From an uncultured Eggerthellaceae bacterium (GTDB lineage: Bacteria > Actinomycetota > Coriobacteriia > Coriobacteriales > Eggerthellaceae): 11,584 nt of DNA. Made by a program: the position numbers and the translations under genes. The stretch is taken from contig CAJUSL010000017.1 in the NCBI GenBank assembly GCA_910589135.1, positions 17,971-29,554 of the forward strand. Direction: 5' to 3'. Below, piece by piece: positions 1 through 8,429 of this stretch. How positions within the stretch are numbered: position 1 is the stretch's first letter; every line of letters begins with the position of its first letter. The notes under the pieces were generated by a model. That model made no database searches and was not told where the DNA came from. It saw only the letters and a list, made by a program, of their open reading frames with translations.

Positions 1-3000
1 ACCAGTCTTTGTCGCCGAAGCGGCGGAAGTGCTGTTGCCGTCCTTGGGGACGGTGACGTTCGCCACCTTCTGCCCCTTGGGCGGGAAGAAGTACACCACC
101 GCGTCGGAGCCCCTCGGCACCGATGCCGAGGCCGGCGAAACGCCGCCGTCCACGTTCGACGACGCCGTCACGTTGTAGCGCACCACGTCGTTGTTCACGA
201 ACCCGAACACGGCGTTGATGGACTTGTTGCCGTCCACGTTGTTGAAGACGTACTTGCGGCTGCTGGTCACATCTCCCATGGCGTCGCGTCCGTCGACCGT
301 CAGGGCCGAAAGCTCGTAGCCGCTGCTGGGAAGCATCTGGAAGAAGATGCTCTGGCCCAGCGCCGCCTTCACGCGGCCCTCGGGGAACATGCGGCCGCCG
401 CCGGAATAGGTGGCGTTGATCTCGTAGTAGGTCGCGCCCTCGATCACGCCAATGTTGGGATCCTGCTCCTCCTCGGGCTTCTGCCCGTTGATGATCTCCT
501 TGTCGGGCGACTGGCTCGGGTCGAGCGGGCGGAACGTCACGTCGAGGTCCACGCCGCCGGTTTCGGCGATCTTGTCGCCGTCAAGCTCGATGTAGCCCTG
601 CTCGTAGATGTCCTGCGTGGTGGGCGACGGGTGCGTGGGGCGATGCGGGTTGCCCAGGCTCGGGTACACCACCGGATTGACGGGCTTGCCGTCCGCACCG
701 ATCTCGGCCTTGCCGCCGGTGGTGGCGTCGATGGGGTCGCCGTCCGCGTCGACCAGGTAGCCGTTCTCGTCGTACTCGTAAGTGCCGTCGTCCTCAACCA
801 CGGTCTTGCTGCCGTCGCCGTAGGTGACCTCCACCTTGTCGATCATGCTGCCCGGATCGGGTGTGATGGTGATCTGCGGGTTGCGCTCGGCGTCGCTGGC
901 GTCGCTGCCCGGCTTCTCGATGTAGCCGCCGTCGCCGATGGACGTGCTCCCGCCGGCGCCGCTGTTGGGCGGGTTCGAGTTGGTGTCGCCGGTGACGGGC
1001 GCATAGTCGGGCGACTCGGAGTCGCCGCCGATCAGCTTCTTGCTGAAGGTTGCCGTCACGCTCATGTCGCGGTTCACGGAAAGCAGCTTAAGAAGGCCGT
1101 TGCTGTACTCCACGCGGCCGTTGGCGATGGGCGCACCGGCCAGGATGTCGGCCTTGCCGATGGACGTGCCGTCCACCAGGATGTCCTCCACCCTGTACCC
1201 ATAGAACGGCGTGATGGTGAATTCCTTGGACTCGTTCTTCTTCACCAGCACGCTGTCGGCCGGCGCGATGGTGCCGTTCAGCGTGCGTCCCACCGACACG
1301 GTCACGAACTCGTCCACGCTCGTGCTCTCGTTGGTGAACACGGCGTGCAGCGAATGCGCTTCCTTCACCTCGGTGAAGATGTACTGGTTGTTCACGATGT
1401 ACTGCGCCGGGATGTCGTTGCCGTCGATCTGCACGTAGGACAGCTTGTAGCCGTCGTTCGGCACGAAGGTGAAGCTGGCGTTCTTGCCGTCGGCCACCTT
1501 GATGGTGCCCTCGGGGGACACGCGGCCGTTCACGGTGGACGTGGCCACGATGTCGTGCGTCAGCACGCTGGTGCCGCTCTCGCCCGCGCCCAGCTTCTCG
1601 AAGGAGACGACGACGTTCTTGTCCTCCGTCACGTTGAACAGCGTGTAGGCGGAACCGGTGAAGCCGCGCCCGCTGGACACGCCGTTGACGGCGATGTCGT
1701 GCACCTTGTAGCCCGGGTCGGGCATGATGGTGATGGTCTGGCTTCCGCCCGCGGCCACGGTCATGGCACCTGCCGGCGACACGGAGCCGTTGCCGTTGGC
1801 GCTCACGAACACCGTGTAGTAGTCTTCGAGGTCGACCGACTGCTTCTTCTTGAACTTGGCGGCCACGGCGGTGTTGGACGTGACGTTCGTCAAGCTCAGG
1901 GTGCCGTTCTGCACGCGGCTGGTGCGGTCGACGCCGTTCACCGTCACGCTCTCGAACTCGTAGCCGCTGTTGGCCAGAAGCGTCAGCTCGACGCCGCCGC
2001 CGTTGGCGACCGTCGCGCCCGCCGGCAGCACTACGCCGCCGCCGTTGGGGGCGGACGTGGTGACGTTCCAGTACTGCACCTCGGTGCCCGTGGGCGGCAG
2101 GTTGTAGCCCGGGTCGGTGGGGCTCAGCTCGTCTGCGTTGCAGAATTCCACGTCGACCGTGGTGTTCTGGTTGATGGCGCCCAGGTCGAGCGACATGGTC
2201 GTGCCGTTGACGCTGCGGATCATGGACGTGCCGTTCACGTTGACCGACTTGACCTTCTTGCCTGCGTCGGGAATCAGCGTGACCGTCTGCTTCATGCCGT
2301 CGATCACCAGCGACGTGCCGGCGGGCGACGTGGTGCCGGGACCGCTGGAATTCACCGCCAGCGTGCGGTACTGCGTCTGCACCGTCTGCACGAAGTCGAT
2401 GTTGACGGTGGTGTTCTTGCTGACCTTCGCCAGCTCGATGGAATTGCCCAGCACGGGCACCTCGACGCCGTCCACCTTGGCCACGGCATGGTAGCCGGCC
2501 TTGGGCTGCGAGGAGATGGTCAGGCTGCTGCCGTCGATCACGGCGATGGTGCCCGAGGGCGAAACCTCGCCGTTGTTGCCCTGCAGGATGGTGACGTTCC
2601 ACGTCTTGGGCTTGGGCGGCTGCGGCTCGCCTTCGCCCAGCTTCGAGAACACGGCCTCGATGGTGCTGTCCTGCTGGATGCTGGGAAGGGTGAGCACGTT
2701 GCCGGTCACGGTGGTGGGCTTGCCGTTCAGATACACCGTGTGCAGCTTCCAGCCGTCGGCGGCGAAGAAGTTGAACGTCTGGTTCTTGCCGTTCTCCACC
2801 TGCACGGTGCCGGTCGTGTCGCCGACCTTCAGCATGCCGGGCGTGATGTAGCCGTCGCCCGCCACGGAAAGCGAAACCTTCTTCAGGTCGGCCTGCTCGG
2901 TTGAGCCCTGCTTGGGATGCGTGTTCACCTCGATCTTCAGGTCCTCGGTGACGAGCTCCTTCGGAACGGTGACCAGCCACACGCCCTCGCCCACCTGCTT

Positions 3001-6000
3001 GTAGGAAGCCTGGTCGGACACGTTGGCGTCGCCGTCCTTCACCACGATGCCGGTGCCGACGACGGGCGTGTCGAGCTCGTAGCCGTCTGCCACCGTGACG
3101 GTGAACGTCACGTCGGTGGCTGCATGGTCGGTGCCCGGCTCCTTCACGATGTCCATCTCGCCCGGCGAAGGCGACACGATGGCGCCCGGGGTCTCCTCGG
3201 GGTTGATGACCAGGTTGTCCGGCGGGATCTTGATGATGTCGTTGTCCAACGGAGGGGTGGGCACGTCTTCACCGGAGCCGGGAACGTTCGGGTCGACCGT
3301 TCCGGGAATCTTGCCGTTCTCGTCGCCCTGGCCGAACACCGCCCACACGGTGGTGTTCTCCTGCACGTCGGAGAGCTTGAACGAGAACGTCTGCTTGTTG
3401 TACAGGCTGAGCAGGCTGATGCCGGCGTCGGATCCCGTTTCGTTGTACAGCGCGCGCACGTCCTGCACGTACCAGCCCGCCTCCGGAATGATGGAGTAGC
3501 TGACGTCGCCGCCAACGCCCACGACCACCGGGCCCGAGGGGCTGATGCTGCCCTGGCCCGTCTTCTGGGTGTTGACCACGTACGTGGCCGCCGTTATCGA
3601 GCCGACCTTCTTGAAGGTGACCGAGATGCCCATGTCCTTCGTGATGTTCTTCACCTCGAGCGTGTTGCTGCGCAGAGTGATGTTGGCATCGTTGGGGTCG
3701 AGCACCTTGTCGTCGACCTTCACCTGGCTGATCTGATAGCCGGTGCCCGGAGCGAGCACGAACTGCTGGGTGATGCCGTCGTACACGAGGAACTGGCCCG
3801 ACGGCGTGATGGTGCCGCCGACGCCGGCCGTGGCTGTGATGGTGTGGCGCGCACGGTCGCCGCCTTCCTGCTCGCCCGGCGTGAACGAGACCTGCACCTT
3901 GTGGTCGGCGGTGACGTTCTGCAGCGTCAACGTCAGGCCGTAGTCGGAAAGCGCCTCGTCGTCCTTCTCCAGCAGGTAGTCGTCGAGCCAGACGTTCTCA
4001 ACCTTGTAGCCCTCGTCGGGGAAGAAGTTGATGACGGCCGTGCCGCCGTCCTCCACGTTGCGCGTCGGCGTGATGGTGCCGCCGCCGAAGCTGGTGACGC
4101 TGGTGGTGATGGTGTTGAAGTGCGGCGCCGGGATGACCTTCGGATTGAACGTCATGGACACCTTGGTGTTGTTCGAGCTGGTGTAGAAGATGTTGTCGGG
4201 CTGGCCCGGGAAATCGGGGTCGTCCCCAAGGCCGCTCGGTGCCGATCCGGCCTCGCCCAGATATACGGTGAGCGTGTAGTAGTCCCTGTTTTTGCTCGAA
4301 TCGTGGCGTTTCGTCAGCAGGTTGTTGACGCGGTTGCCGTTGATCATCACGTTGCCTAGCTCGTAGCCGTCTTCCTCGTAGATGACCAGGCGCGCGTAGT
4401 CGCCTTCGTTGTTCAGGATAAGCGAGCCGCCCGTCTGGTTGTCGCGGGCGCCTGCGGCAGCGCGCAGCGTCTTGTTCGCGCGCGTGGTGGCACCTTCGAC
4501 CTTGGACGAACCGCCAGGAATCCACTCCCACCAGCCGCCTTCGGTAGACTCGACGTCGATGTAGGCGGGCATGATCTTGTACACCAGCTCGACGCGCATG
4601 TCGGACGTGATGTTGTACAGGGTGATCTGGTCGTTGGGGTAGGTGGGCGGATTGTCCGAACCGTTGGGCGACACATACACGTGCTGCACGATGTTCTTCG
4701 ACTCGGTGGCGTCGGCGGGAGCGTACACCAGCACCTCGGTGAGACCGTACATGTCCTTGTACGGCTTGGCATTGATGGTGAGGACGCCGCCTGCAGACAC
4801 GGGGTACGTCGCCTCGGTGACCACCGAGCCGCCATCGCCGTCAAGCGTCGCAGGGAAGCGGCCGTTCGGGCGCTTCTGCACCTGCACCGTGACGTCCTGC
4901 TGCTCAACCTGCGGCTGCTGGCCGCGGGCGTAGGTCACGCGGATGTTCAGGTTCTCGTTGACGGAGCCCAGCATGAGGGAGGAGCCCTGGAAGGACGCTT
5001 CCTTGTTGTTGATGGTGACGGACTTCACGTACGTTCCCGCGCTGGGGCGGAACGTCAGAAGCAGGCCCACGTTGCGGTCGACGCGCGTGCTGGACAGCGC
5101 GGACGACGTGGTGACCGTGCGGTCGGTCAGCGTCGTGCCCTGCGGCTTCAGCTCGGTGCCGCTGGCGTTCTTCTTGCCTTGGGCGTACACGGTGGACACG
5201 GTGTAGTTGCCGCTGGCGCCGCTCTCGCAGCTCAGGTTGGCGCTGACCGTGCGCGTGTCGCCGCCGATGTTGTAGCTTGCGTACTTGGCCGTCAGCACCA
5301 CGTGGCTGTCTTCCTTGATGCCGTAGGCGCTAGGGTTGATGGTCACCGAGTTGTAGCCCAAGTCGGCAGCCTCGATGGGCTTGGTCGCGCCGTCCACCGT
5401 CATGGTGAATCCGGTGAACCGGTAGCTGGGCGCAATCGCGTACGTGCTGAACGTGGAGGCCGTGCCTAGGGGCTTCTTCATGTTCGCGCCCGCCGGGCTC
5501 ATGGTGGCGCCGATGGTGTCGGCTGCCTGGCTGGGCGACGAGCTGTCGATCTGCGTGGTCATGAAGTACGTGCCGGCGACCGGGATGCCAACGCCGAAGG
5601 AACCGACGATCACGCCGGTGTCCTCCACCTCGACGATCAGGACGGGAATCTTGTTGCCCTCGCCGTCAGTGCGCGGGTTGCCGTCCTCGTCGACGGCCCA
5701 GGTGACCTCGCCCTCCTTGACGGTGACGTTGCCGTCCTCGTCGGCGATGTACACATTGAACTTGTCGCCCTCGTTGGGCATGGGGTCCTTCAGCGAATCG
5801 GGCAGCGGAATGCGCACGTTCAGCGGGCCCTCGTAGGGGTCCTTGCCCTCGGGCTTGGCGTTGTTGACGATCTCGAGCTGGTTGACGCCCTCGACGGTCT
5901 CCGCGCCGTTCTTGTTGTTGGCCGCCGCGTCCTTGATCTTCTGCGCCGTCTCGTCGGTGTCGGGAAGCGGGGTCACCTCGAGCACCGACACGGCCGGCGG

Positions 6001-6732
6001 GATGGTGAAGTCCTGGAAGATGTTGCCGGACACGCTGAAGTCCTCGTTGCCCGTGGGCGTACCGAGGAGGATCTGCTCGGGATAGTCGGGCAGAAGCGAA
6101 ATCTGCGTGGTGGCATTGGCCTCGTTGCCATCGGCATCCTTCAGGATGACCGAGAACTCATAGCGCTTGCCGTCCTGCATGGGAAGGTCGCTCGGAGACA
6201 CGACAACCCCGGCCGACCCGGGGTAGGTGAACGTGGGGACCTGGTCTTCGGTGGGCGTTTGCGCCTTGGAATACGAGTCGGATGCTATCTGGGTGGCGCT
6301 GCCCACCAGAATGGTCTTCGGGTTGTCGGGCCCCTCCGGCTGGGAGGCGTCGAAGTTGGGGTTCGCCTGAACCTCCTGTATATACCACTCGACCGTGTAG
6401 TTGTCGGGCAGCGAACCTTCGGGGAAGGTGGCCTTCAGCGGGTCCTTGCCCGTGGCCGCCGTCACGAAGTCGTTCTTGCTGGGATAGTTGGTTCCCGGCG
6501 TGATGCTGTCGAACTTGAAGTTCGGGTCGTAGACCTGCGCCTTGATGTCGGTGGAGCCCGAAGCGGTCGTGCCGCCCTCGGATTCCCAGGCATCCATGGT
6601 GCCGACTTCGTTCCCAACGGACCCCGACCCGCCGGCCGCCCAGGCCAATGAAGGCGTCATCGTGCAAACCATGCAGATGCTGACCGCAATCGCGAGCACG
6701 TTGTGGAAGAGTTTCTTCGTCGCAAGCTTCAT
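1..6732 (-). CDS. Giant secreted InlB-like repeat surface protein, 3' end outside window
   Basis: The frame starting at the ATG of 6732-6730 reads through 2244 codons to the left edge with no stop, so the protein is longer than 2244 residues and its C-terminus is unseen. The start is supported by AAGGA six bases upstream and by a signal peptide: basic KLATKK, a hydrophobic stretch to about residue 29, and AWA at 30-32 as likely cleavage site. Residues about 35-400 are a non-repetitive Asp/Pro/Asn-rich region. From about residue 870 come roughly twelve units of 75-90 residues of the form G.G.(I/V)(S/T)P.G, then a turn, GY.V..V.V(D/N)G and a final NVT.....V.F. This matches the divergent InlB B-repeat (Flg_new_2) pattern. 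More degenerate units appear between about 405 and 870. A Pro/Asp-rich linker lies near 1135-1172 and a longer acidic one near 1898-2100. Only two cysteines follow the signal peptide. It is probably an exported adhesin or stalk; an LPXTG or other anchor cannot be judged here. It is last of three same-strand genes and probably co-transcribed with the membrane protein 109 bp upstream. Confidence 0.93.
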   Translation of the reverse strand, partial: MKLATKKLFHNVLAIAVSICMVCTMTPSLAWAAGGSGSVGNEVGTMDAWESEGGTTASGSTDIKAQVYDPNFKFDSITPGTNYPSKNDFVTAATGKDPLKATFPEGSLPDNYTVEWYIQEVQANPNFDASQPEGPDNPKTILVGSATQIASDSYSKAQTPTEDQVPTFTYPGSAGVVVSPSDLPMQDGKRYEFSVILKDADGNEANATTQISLLPDYPEQILLGTPTGNEDFSVSGNIFQDFTIPPAVSVLEVTPLPDTDETAQKIKDAAANNKNGAETVEGVNQLEIVNNAKPEGKDPYEGPLNVRIPLPDSLKDPMPNEGDKFNVYIADEDGNVTVKEGEVTWAVDEDGNPRTDGEGNKIPVLIVEVEDTGVIVGSFGVGIPVAGTYFMTTQIDSSSPSQAADTIGATMSPAGANMKKPLGTASTFSTYAIAPSYRFTGFTMTVDGATKPIEAADLGYNSVTINPSAYGIKEDSHVVLTAKYASYNIGGDTRTVSANLSCESGASGNYTVSTVYAQGKKNASGTELKPQGTTLTDRTVTTSSALSSTRVDRNVGLLLTFRPSAGTYVKSVTINNKEASFQGSSLMLGSVNENLNIRVTYARGQQPQVEQQDVTVQVQKRPNGRFPATLDGDGGSVVTEATYPVSAGGVLTINAKPYKDMYGLTEVLVYAPADATESKNIVQHVYVSPNGSDNPPTYPNDQITLYNITSDMRVELVYKIMPAYIDVESTEGGWWEWIPGGSSKVEGATTRANKTLRAAAGARDNQTGGSLILNNEGDYARLVIYEEDGYELGNVMINGNRVNNLLTKRHDSSKNRDYYTLTVYLGEAGSAPSGLGDDPDFPGQPDNIFYTSSNNTKVSMTFNPKVIPAPHFNTITTSVTSFGGGTITPTRNVEDGGTAVINFFPDEGYKVENVWLDDYLLEKDDEALSDYGLTLTLQNVTADHKVQVSFTPGEQEGGDRARHTITATAGVGGTITPSGQFLVYDGITQQFVLAPGTGYQISQVKVDDKVLDPNDANITLRSNTLEVKNITKDMGISVTFKKVGSITAATYVVNTQKTGQGSISPSGPVVVGVGGDVSYSIIPEAGWYVQDVRALYNETGSDAGISLLSLYNKQTFSFKLSDVQENTTVWAVFGQGDENGKIPGTVDPNVPGSGEDVPTPPLDNDIIKIPPDNLVINPEETPGAIVSPSPGEMDIVKEPGTDHAATDVTFTVTVADGYELDTPVVGTGIVVKDGDANVSDQASYKQVGEGVWLVTVPKELVTEDLKIEVNTHPKQGSTEQADLKKVSLSVAGDGYITPGMLKVGDTTGTVQVENGKNQTFNFFAADGWKLHTVYLNGKPTTVTGNVLTLPSIQQDSTIEAVFSKLGEGEPQPPKPKTWNVTILQGNNGEVSPSGTIAVIDGSSLTISSQPKAGYHAVAKVDGVEVPVLGNSIELAKVSKNTTVNIDFVQTVQTQYRTLAVNSSGPGTTSPAGTSLVIDGMKQTVTLIPDAGKKVKSVNVNGTSMIRSVNGTTMSLDLGAINQNTTVDVEFCNADELSPTDPGYNLPPTGTEVQYWNVTTSAPNGGGVVLPAGATVANGGGVELTLLANSGYEFESVTVNGVDRTSRVQNGTLSLTNVTSNTAVAAKFKKKQSVDLEDYYTVFVSANGNGSVSPAGAMTVAAGGSQTITIMPDPGYKVHDIAVNGVSSGRGFTGSAYTLFNVTEDKNVVVSFEKLGAGESGTSVLTHDIVATSTVNGRVSPEGTIKVADGKNASFTFVPNDGYKLSYVQIDGNDIPAQYIVNNQYIFTEVKEAHSLHAVFTNESTSVDEFVTVSVGRTLNGTIAPADSVLVKKNESKEFTITPFYGYRVEDILVDGTSIGKADILAGAPIANGRVEYSNGLLKLLSVNRDMSVTATFSKKLIGGDSESPDYAPVTGDTNSNPPNSGAGGSTSIGDGGYIEKPGSDASDAERNPQITITPDPGSMIDKVEVTYGDGSKTVVEDDGTYEYDENGYLVDADGDPIDATTGGKAEIGADGKPVNPVVYPSLGNPHRPTHPSPTTQDIYEQGYIELDGDKIAETGGVDLDVTFRPLDPSQSPDKEIINGQKPEEEQDPNIGVIEGATYYEINATYSGGGRMFPEGRVKAALGQSIFFQMLPSSGYELSALTVDGRDAMGDVTSSRKYVFNNVDGNKSINAVFGFVNNDVVRYNVTASSNVDGGVSPASASVPRGSDAVVYFFPPKGQKVANVTVPKDGNSTSAASATKTG
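1040..4125 (-). repeat. Tandem InlB-like beta-repeat domains inside the giant protein
   Basis: Ten clear units can be delimited in the protein (approximate base positions 4125-3890, 3850-3600, 3588-3330, 2885-2640, 2608-2385, 2373-2140, 2075-1840, 1823-1590, 1565-1330 and 1315-1040), plus a divergent one at 3215-2930. Two more lie at 430-200 and at 182 running off the edge. Each opens with an aromatic or hydrophobic strand, then G-x-(V/I)-(S/T)-P-(S/A/E)-G, a GY or GW about 25 residues later, a (D/N)G turn and a closing strand ending in F. The units are related in pattern but clearly diverged in sequence, so this is an old domain array rather than a recent DNA duplication. Confidence 0.85.
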
Positions 6733-6769
6733 GATAGTTCCTTGCTCCCCAGCTTACCTTTGTATGTTC

Positions 6770-6786
6770 GGACACCCCACGTGTCC
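6770..6786. other. Small hairpin in the intergenic gap before the giant gene
   Basis: GGACAC (6770-6775) and GTGTCC (6781-6786) form a perfect 6-bp stem with a 5-base loop, about 38 bases before the giant gene's start codon. No T-run follows on the minus strand, so it does not look like a terminator. It may be an mRNA processing or attenuation element between co-transcribed genes, or chance. Confidence 0.4.
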
Positions 6787-6841
6787 TGCATGCCTTCGAA
6801 ATGAATCGCAACCGCCCGCTTGACGGTGCTGGCCCGTGCGG

Positions 6842-7435
6842 CTAGTTGGCCACCACGATGGTCAGAGCGCAGGCCGCCTGGCCCACCTCTTCGTCGGTTT
6901 CGGGATCGAGTGCGTGGAACGTCGCGATGCAGTTGTACGTTCCCGCGGGGAGACTTTCGTCGAGCTTGGCGTACTGAATGTGGTAGTTCGGCTCAAGGAC
7001 GTCCGACGAGTAGATGGTTTCCCCGGTGTCGCTGCGGGCAATGTCAACCTGCATGTTGTAGCGGTTGGCTGGCGAGTTCTCGATGCGGAACTCGCCTTCG
7101 GAATTGCCCGTGGGAAGCTGCACGATCCTGGAGATGGAGATGTTGAACATGCCCTCCTCCACGATGCGGTCGAGCTCGGCGCGAATCTCTTCCTCCGACT
7201 TGCCGTCAAGTTGGCCCAGCTTGCCGCTTCGGTACGAGTCGCCGATCTGCGTGGAGTTGAGGAACAAAAATGCCCCCACCACCAGTGCGGCCACCAAAGC
7301 GAGTGCTGCGATTATTATTCCGATGTAGAAACCTGCTCCGCGTTTGCGATCTTCCTCGTAGTAGGCTTCTGCACCGACATTTGAAGGTGCAATTTCGGGT
7401 GCCTGTTGTGCGTTTTTGTTTTTCCTCTTAGGCAT
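6842..7435 (-). CDS. Single-pass membrane-anchored extracytoplasmic protein
   Basis: A 197-residue protein starting at ATG 7435-7433, with AGGA eight bases upstream, and ending in TAG. The N-terminus is charged (PKRKNKN, then EEDRKR). A hydrophobic segment follows at about residues 35-60 (FYIGIIIAALALVAALVVGA), not preceded by a cleavage site, so it should be an N-terminal anchor with the rest outside. An acidic helical stretch (SEEEIRAELDRIVEEGMF, about 79-96) precedes a beta-rich domain with phrases such as GEFRIENSPANRYNMQVDI, DTGETIYSSDVLEPNYHI and LPAGTYNC. From memory, this pattern recurs in small membrane-tethered proteins encoded beside Gram-positive surface-protein genes; the function is not established. 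Its position between a small secreted protein and the giant repeat protein suggests a role in assembly or display of the surface structure. The latter is inference. Confidence 0.9.
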   Translation of the reverse strand: MPKRKNKNAQQAPEIAPSNVGAEAYYEEDRKRGAGFYIGIIIAALALVAALVVGAFLFLNSTQIGDSYRSGKLGQLDGKSEEEIRAELDRIVEEGMFNISISRIVQLPTGNSEGEFRIENSPANRYNMQVDIARSDTGETIYSSDVLEPNYHIQYAKLDESLPAGTYNCIATFHALDPETDEEVGQAACALTIVVAN

Positions 7436-7495
7436 CTTTCGTTTCCTAGTCCCTTACGCAAGGATTGCCCGCCCCCTAAAGGCATGCCCTGCACA

Positions 7496-7524
7496 TTTAT
7501 AAGTGCTCAACATTCTATCAATAA
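7496..7524 (-). promoter_or_regulatory. Possible promoter for the membrane protein and giant gene
   Basis: On the minus strand TTATTG (7524-7519), a 17-base spacer and TATAAA (7501-7496) lie just after the terminator of the preceding gene, in an AT-rich patch. The -35 match is poor and other -10-like hexamers (TAGAAT, TATACT) sit nearby, so the exact promoter is uncertain. A promoter somewhere in 7490-7550 is plausible because the upstream terminator would otherwise limit expression of the next two genes. Confidence 0.35.
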
Positions 7525-7548
7525 TCGCGGGCAATAGTATATGCTCTA

Positions 7549-7582
7549 GGAAAGAAGAGGGGCGCCCAAACGGTCGCCCCTC
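7549..7582 (-). terminator. Rho-independent terminator after the small secreted protein gene
   Basis: GAGGGGCG (7557-7564) pairs perfectly with CGCCCCTC (7575-7582) around a 10-base loop. On the minus strand the stem is preceded by an A/T patch (GTTTTTGGG) and followed by TTCTTTCC, a T-rich tail. It lies 42 bases past the stop codon of the gene ending at 7625, as expected for its terminator. Partial read-through into the next two genes is possible. Confidence 0.8.
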
Positions 7583-7624
7583 CCAAAAACTTCATCTTGT
7601 TATGAAGCGTTCGTCCAAACTGAC

Positions 7625-8293
7625 TTATGCAGCAGCGATCGTGTACTTGATCTTGCAGAGCGTGTCGGTCAGGTTGTCCTGGGTGAAGGTGCTGGTGAAG
7701 TACGCAACGCCGCCCAGCTCGATGGGCAGGTCAGCACCCTTGGCAATCGAGATGCCGTCGGTGGGCCAAGCAGTGGCGTTCTCGACGTACAGCTTCTCCT
7801 TGGCGTTGCCCTTAGCCTCGGATGCCTTGTGGCCAACGGTCAGGTAGTTCTCAAAGGTGTCGGCCTTGAACGTGAAATTCAGGTGATCACCCGAAGTAAT
7901 CTCGTTCCACTCCATGTTGTTGCCGTCGTAGGTCTTGAACTTGTTCTCGCCAAAGGTGCCCATCTCGGTGGTGGTGAACACGGTGTTCACGTCCGTGATT
8001 TCGGCCTCGGTCAGCTTGATGTTGCCCTCGCCGACATTGGTGATCTTGTAGGCGCTGCTGTTCGGGCCAACGATGTCGGAGCCGCCGTTGCTGCCGAAGA
8101 CGACCGTCACCTGCAGCGGAACGGTTGCACGCACCTGCGGGTTGATGTTGTCGACCTTGGCCTTGATCTCGGTGCTGCCGTTGTCGCTGAACTCGTCGTT
8201 GTCGGTGCCAACCTGAGCAGCGAAGGCCGGAGCGGTGCCCATCGCCAGAGCGGCGGTGAGGGCGAACGCACCAATCATCTTCTTCATCTTCAT
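7625..8293 (-). CDS. Small secreted surface or fibre-like protein
   Basis: A 222-residue protein with a classical signal peptide: MKMKKMIGAFALTAALAMG, then TAPAFA, with AFA before AQ as the likely cleavage site after residue 25. The ATG at 8293 is preferred over the in-frame TTG at 8299 because GGAGG at 8306-8302 is 8 bases from the ATG but only 2 from the TTG. The mature part is acidic and beta-rich: GSTEIKAKVDNINPQ, then VPLQVTVVFGSNGG, then a strand pattern around SAYKITNVGEGNIKLTEAEI, and a C-terminal strand LCKIKYTIAAA. There is no membrane anchor and no LPXTG at the end, and only one cysteine. Its short length, strong ribosome binding site, own promoter and own terminator suggest an abundant exported subunit, perhaps pilin-like or coat-like. 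I cannot assign a named family. It is the first of three same-strand exported-protein genes, and it looks less GC-rich than the giant gene. Confidence 0.93.
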   Translation of the reverse strand: MKMKKMIGAFALTAALAMGTAPAFAAQVGTDNDEFSDNGSTEIKAKVDNINPQVRATVPLQVTVVFGSNGGSDIVGPNSSAYKITNVGEGNIKLTEAEITDVNTVFTTTEMGTFGENKFKTYDGNNMEWNEITSGDHLNFTFKADTFENYLTVGHKASEAKGNAKEKLYVENATAWPTDGISIAKGADLPIELGGVAYFTSTFTQDNLTDTLCKIKYTIAAA

Positions 8294-8301
8294 GGTCAAT
8301 T

Positions 8302-8308
8302 CCTCCTT
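8302..8308 (-). promoter_or_regulatory. Strong ribosome binding site that fixes the start at 8293
   Basis: On the minus strand AAAGGAGG precedes AATTGACC and the ATG, giving an 8-base spacing. This near-perfect complement of the 16S rRNA tail rules against the TTG two codons earlier. Confidence 0.85.
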
Positions 8309-8341
8309 TAAGTCCTATGACCAAATTAACAACCGAGTAAC

Positions 8342-8370
8342 GTTATAAACTCTTGGGCAACATCGCGCAA
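8342..8370 (-). promoter_or_regulatory. Likely promoter of the small secreted protein gene
   Basis: On the minus strand TTGCGC (8370-8365), a 17-base spacer and TATAAC (8347-8342). The -10 matches 5 of 6 consensus bases and the -35 matches 3 of 6. Transcription would start near 8335, leaving about 40 bases of leader ending in the strong ribosome binding site. Confidence 0.55.
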
Positions 8371-8372
8371 CA

Positions 8373-8393
8373 TTGTGTGGAGTTTCTACACAA
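8373..8393. promoter_or_regulatory. Inverted repeat just upstream of the promoter
   Basis: TTGTGTGG (8373-8380) and CTACACAA (8386-8393) form 8-base arms with one mismatch around a 5-base centre. The site abuts the -35 element of the promoter at 8342-8370 on its upstream side, a usual place for an activator or repressor site. No regulator gene is visible in the window. Confidence 0.4.
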
Positions 8394-8429
8394 CTTCTTC
8401 CCATTTCAGACCACATTTCCTCCACAAAA

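Noticed and set aside
631..2904. 757-codon open frame on the plus strand, and further long plus-strand frames at 2917-4359 and 4681-5469
   Set aside because: They are antisense to the giant gene, rich in His, Arg, Val, Gly and Ala as expected from reading GC-rich codons backwards, and show no domain pattern or ribosome binding site.
1088..2980. 630-codon minus-strand frame
   Set aside because: It is the +1 shifted reading of the giant gene, with Arg/His/Gln-rich low-complexity composition; the in-frame reading gives ordered repeats.
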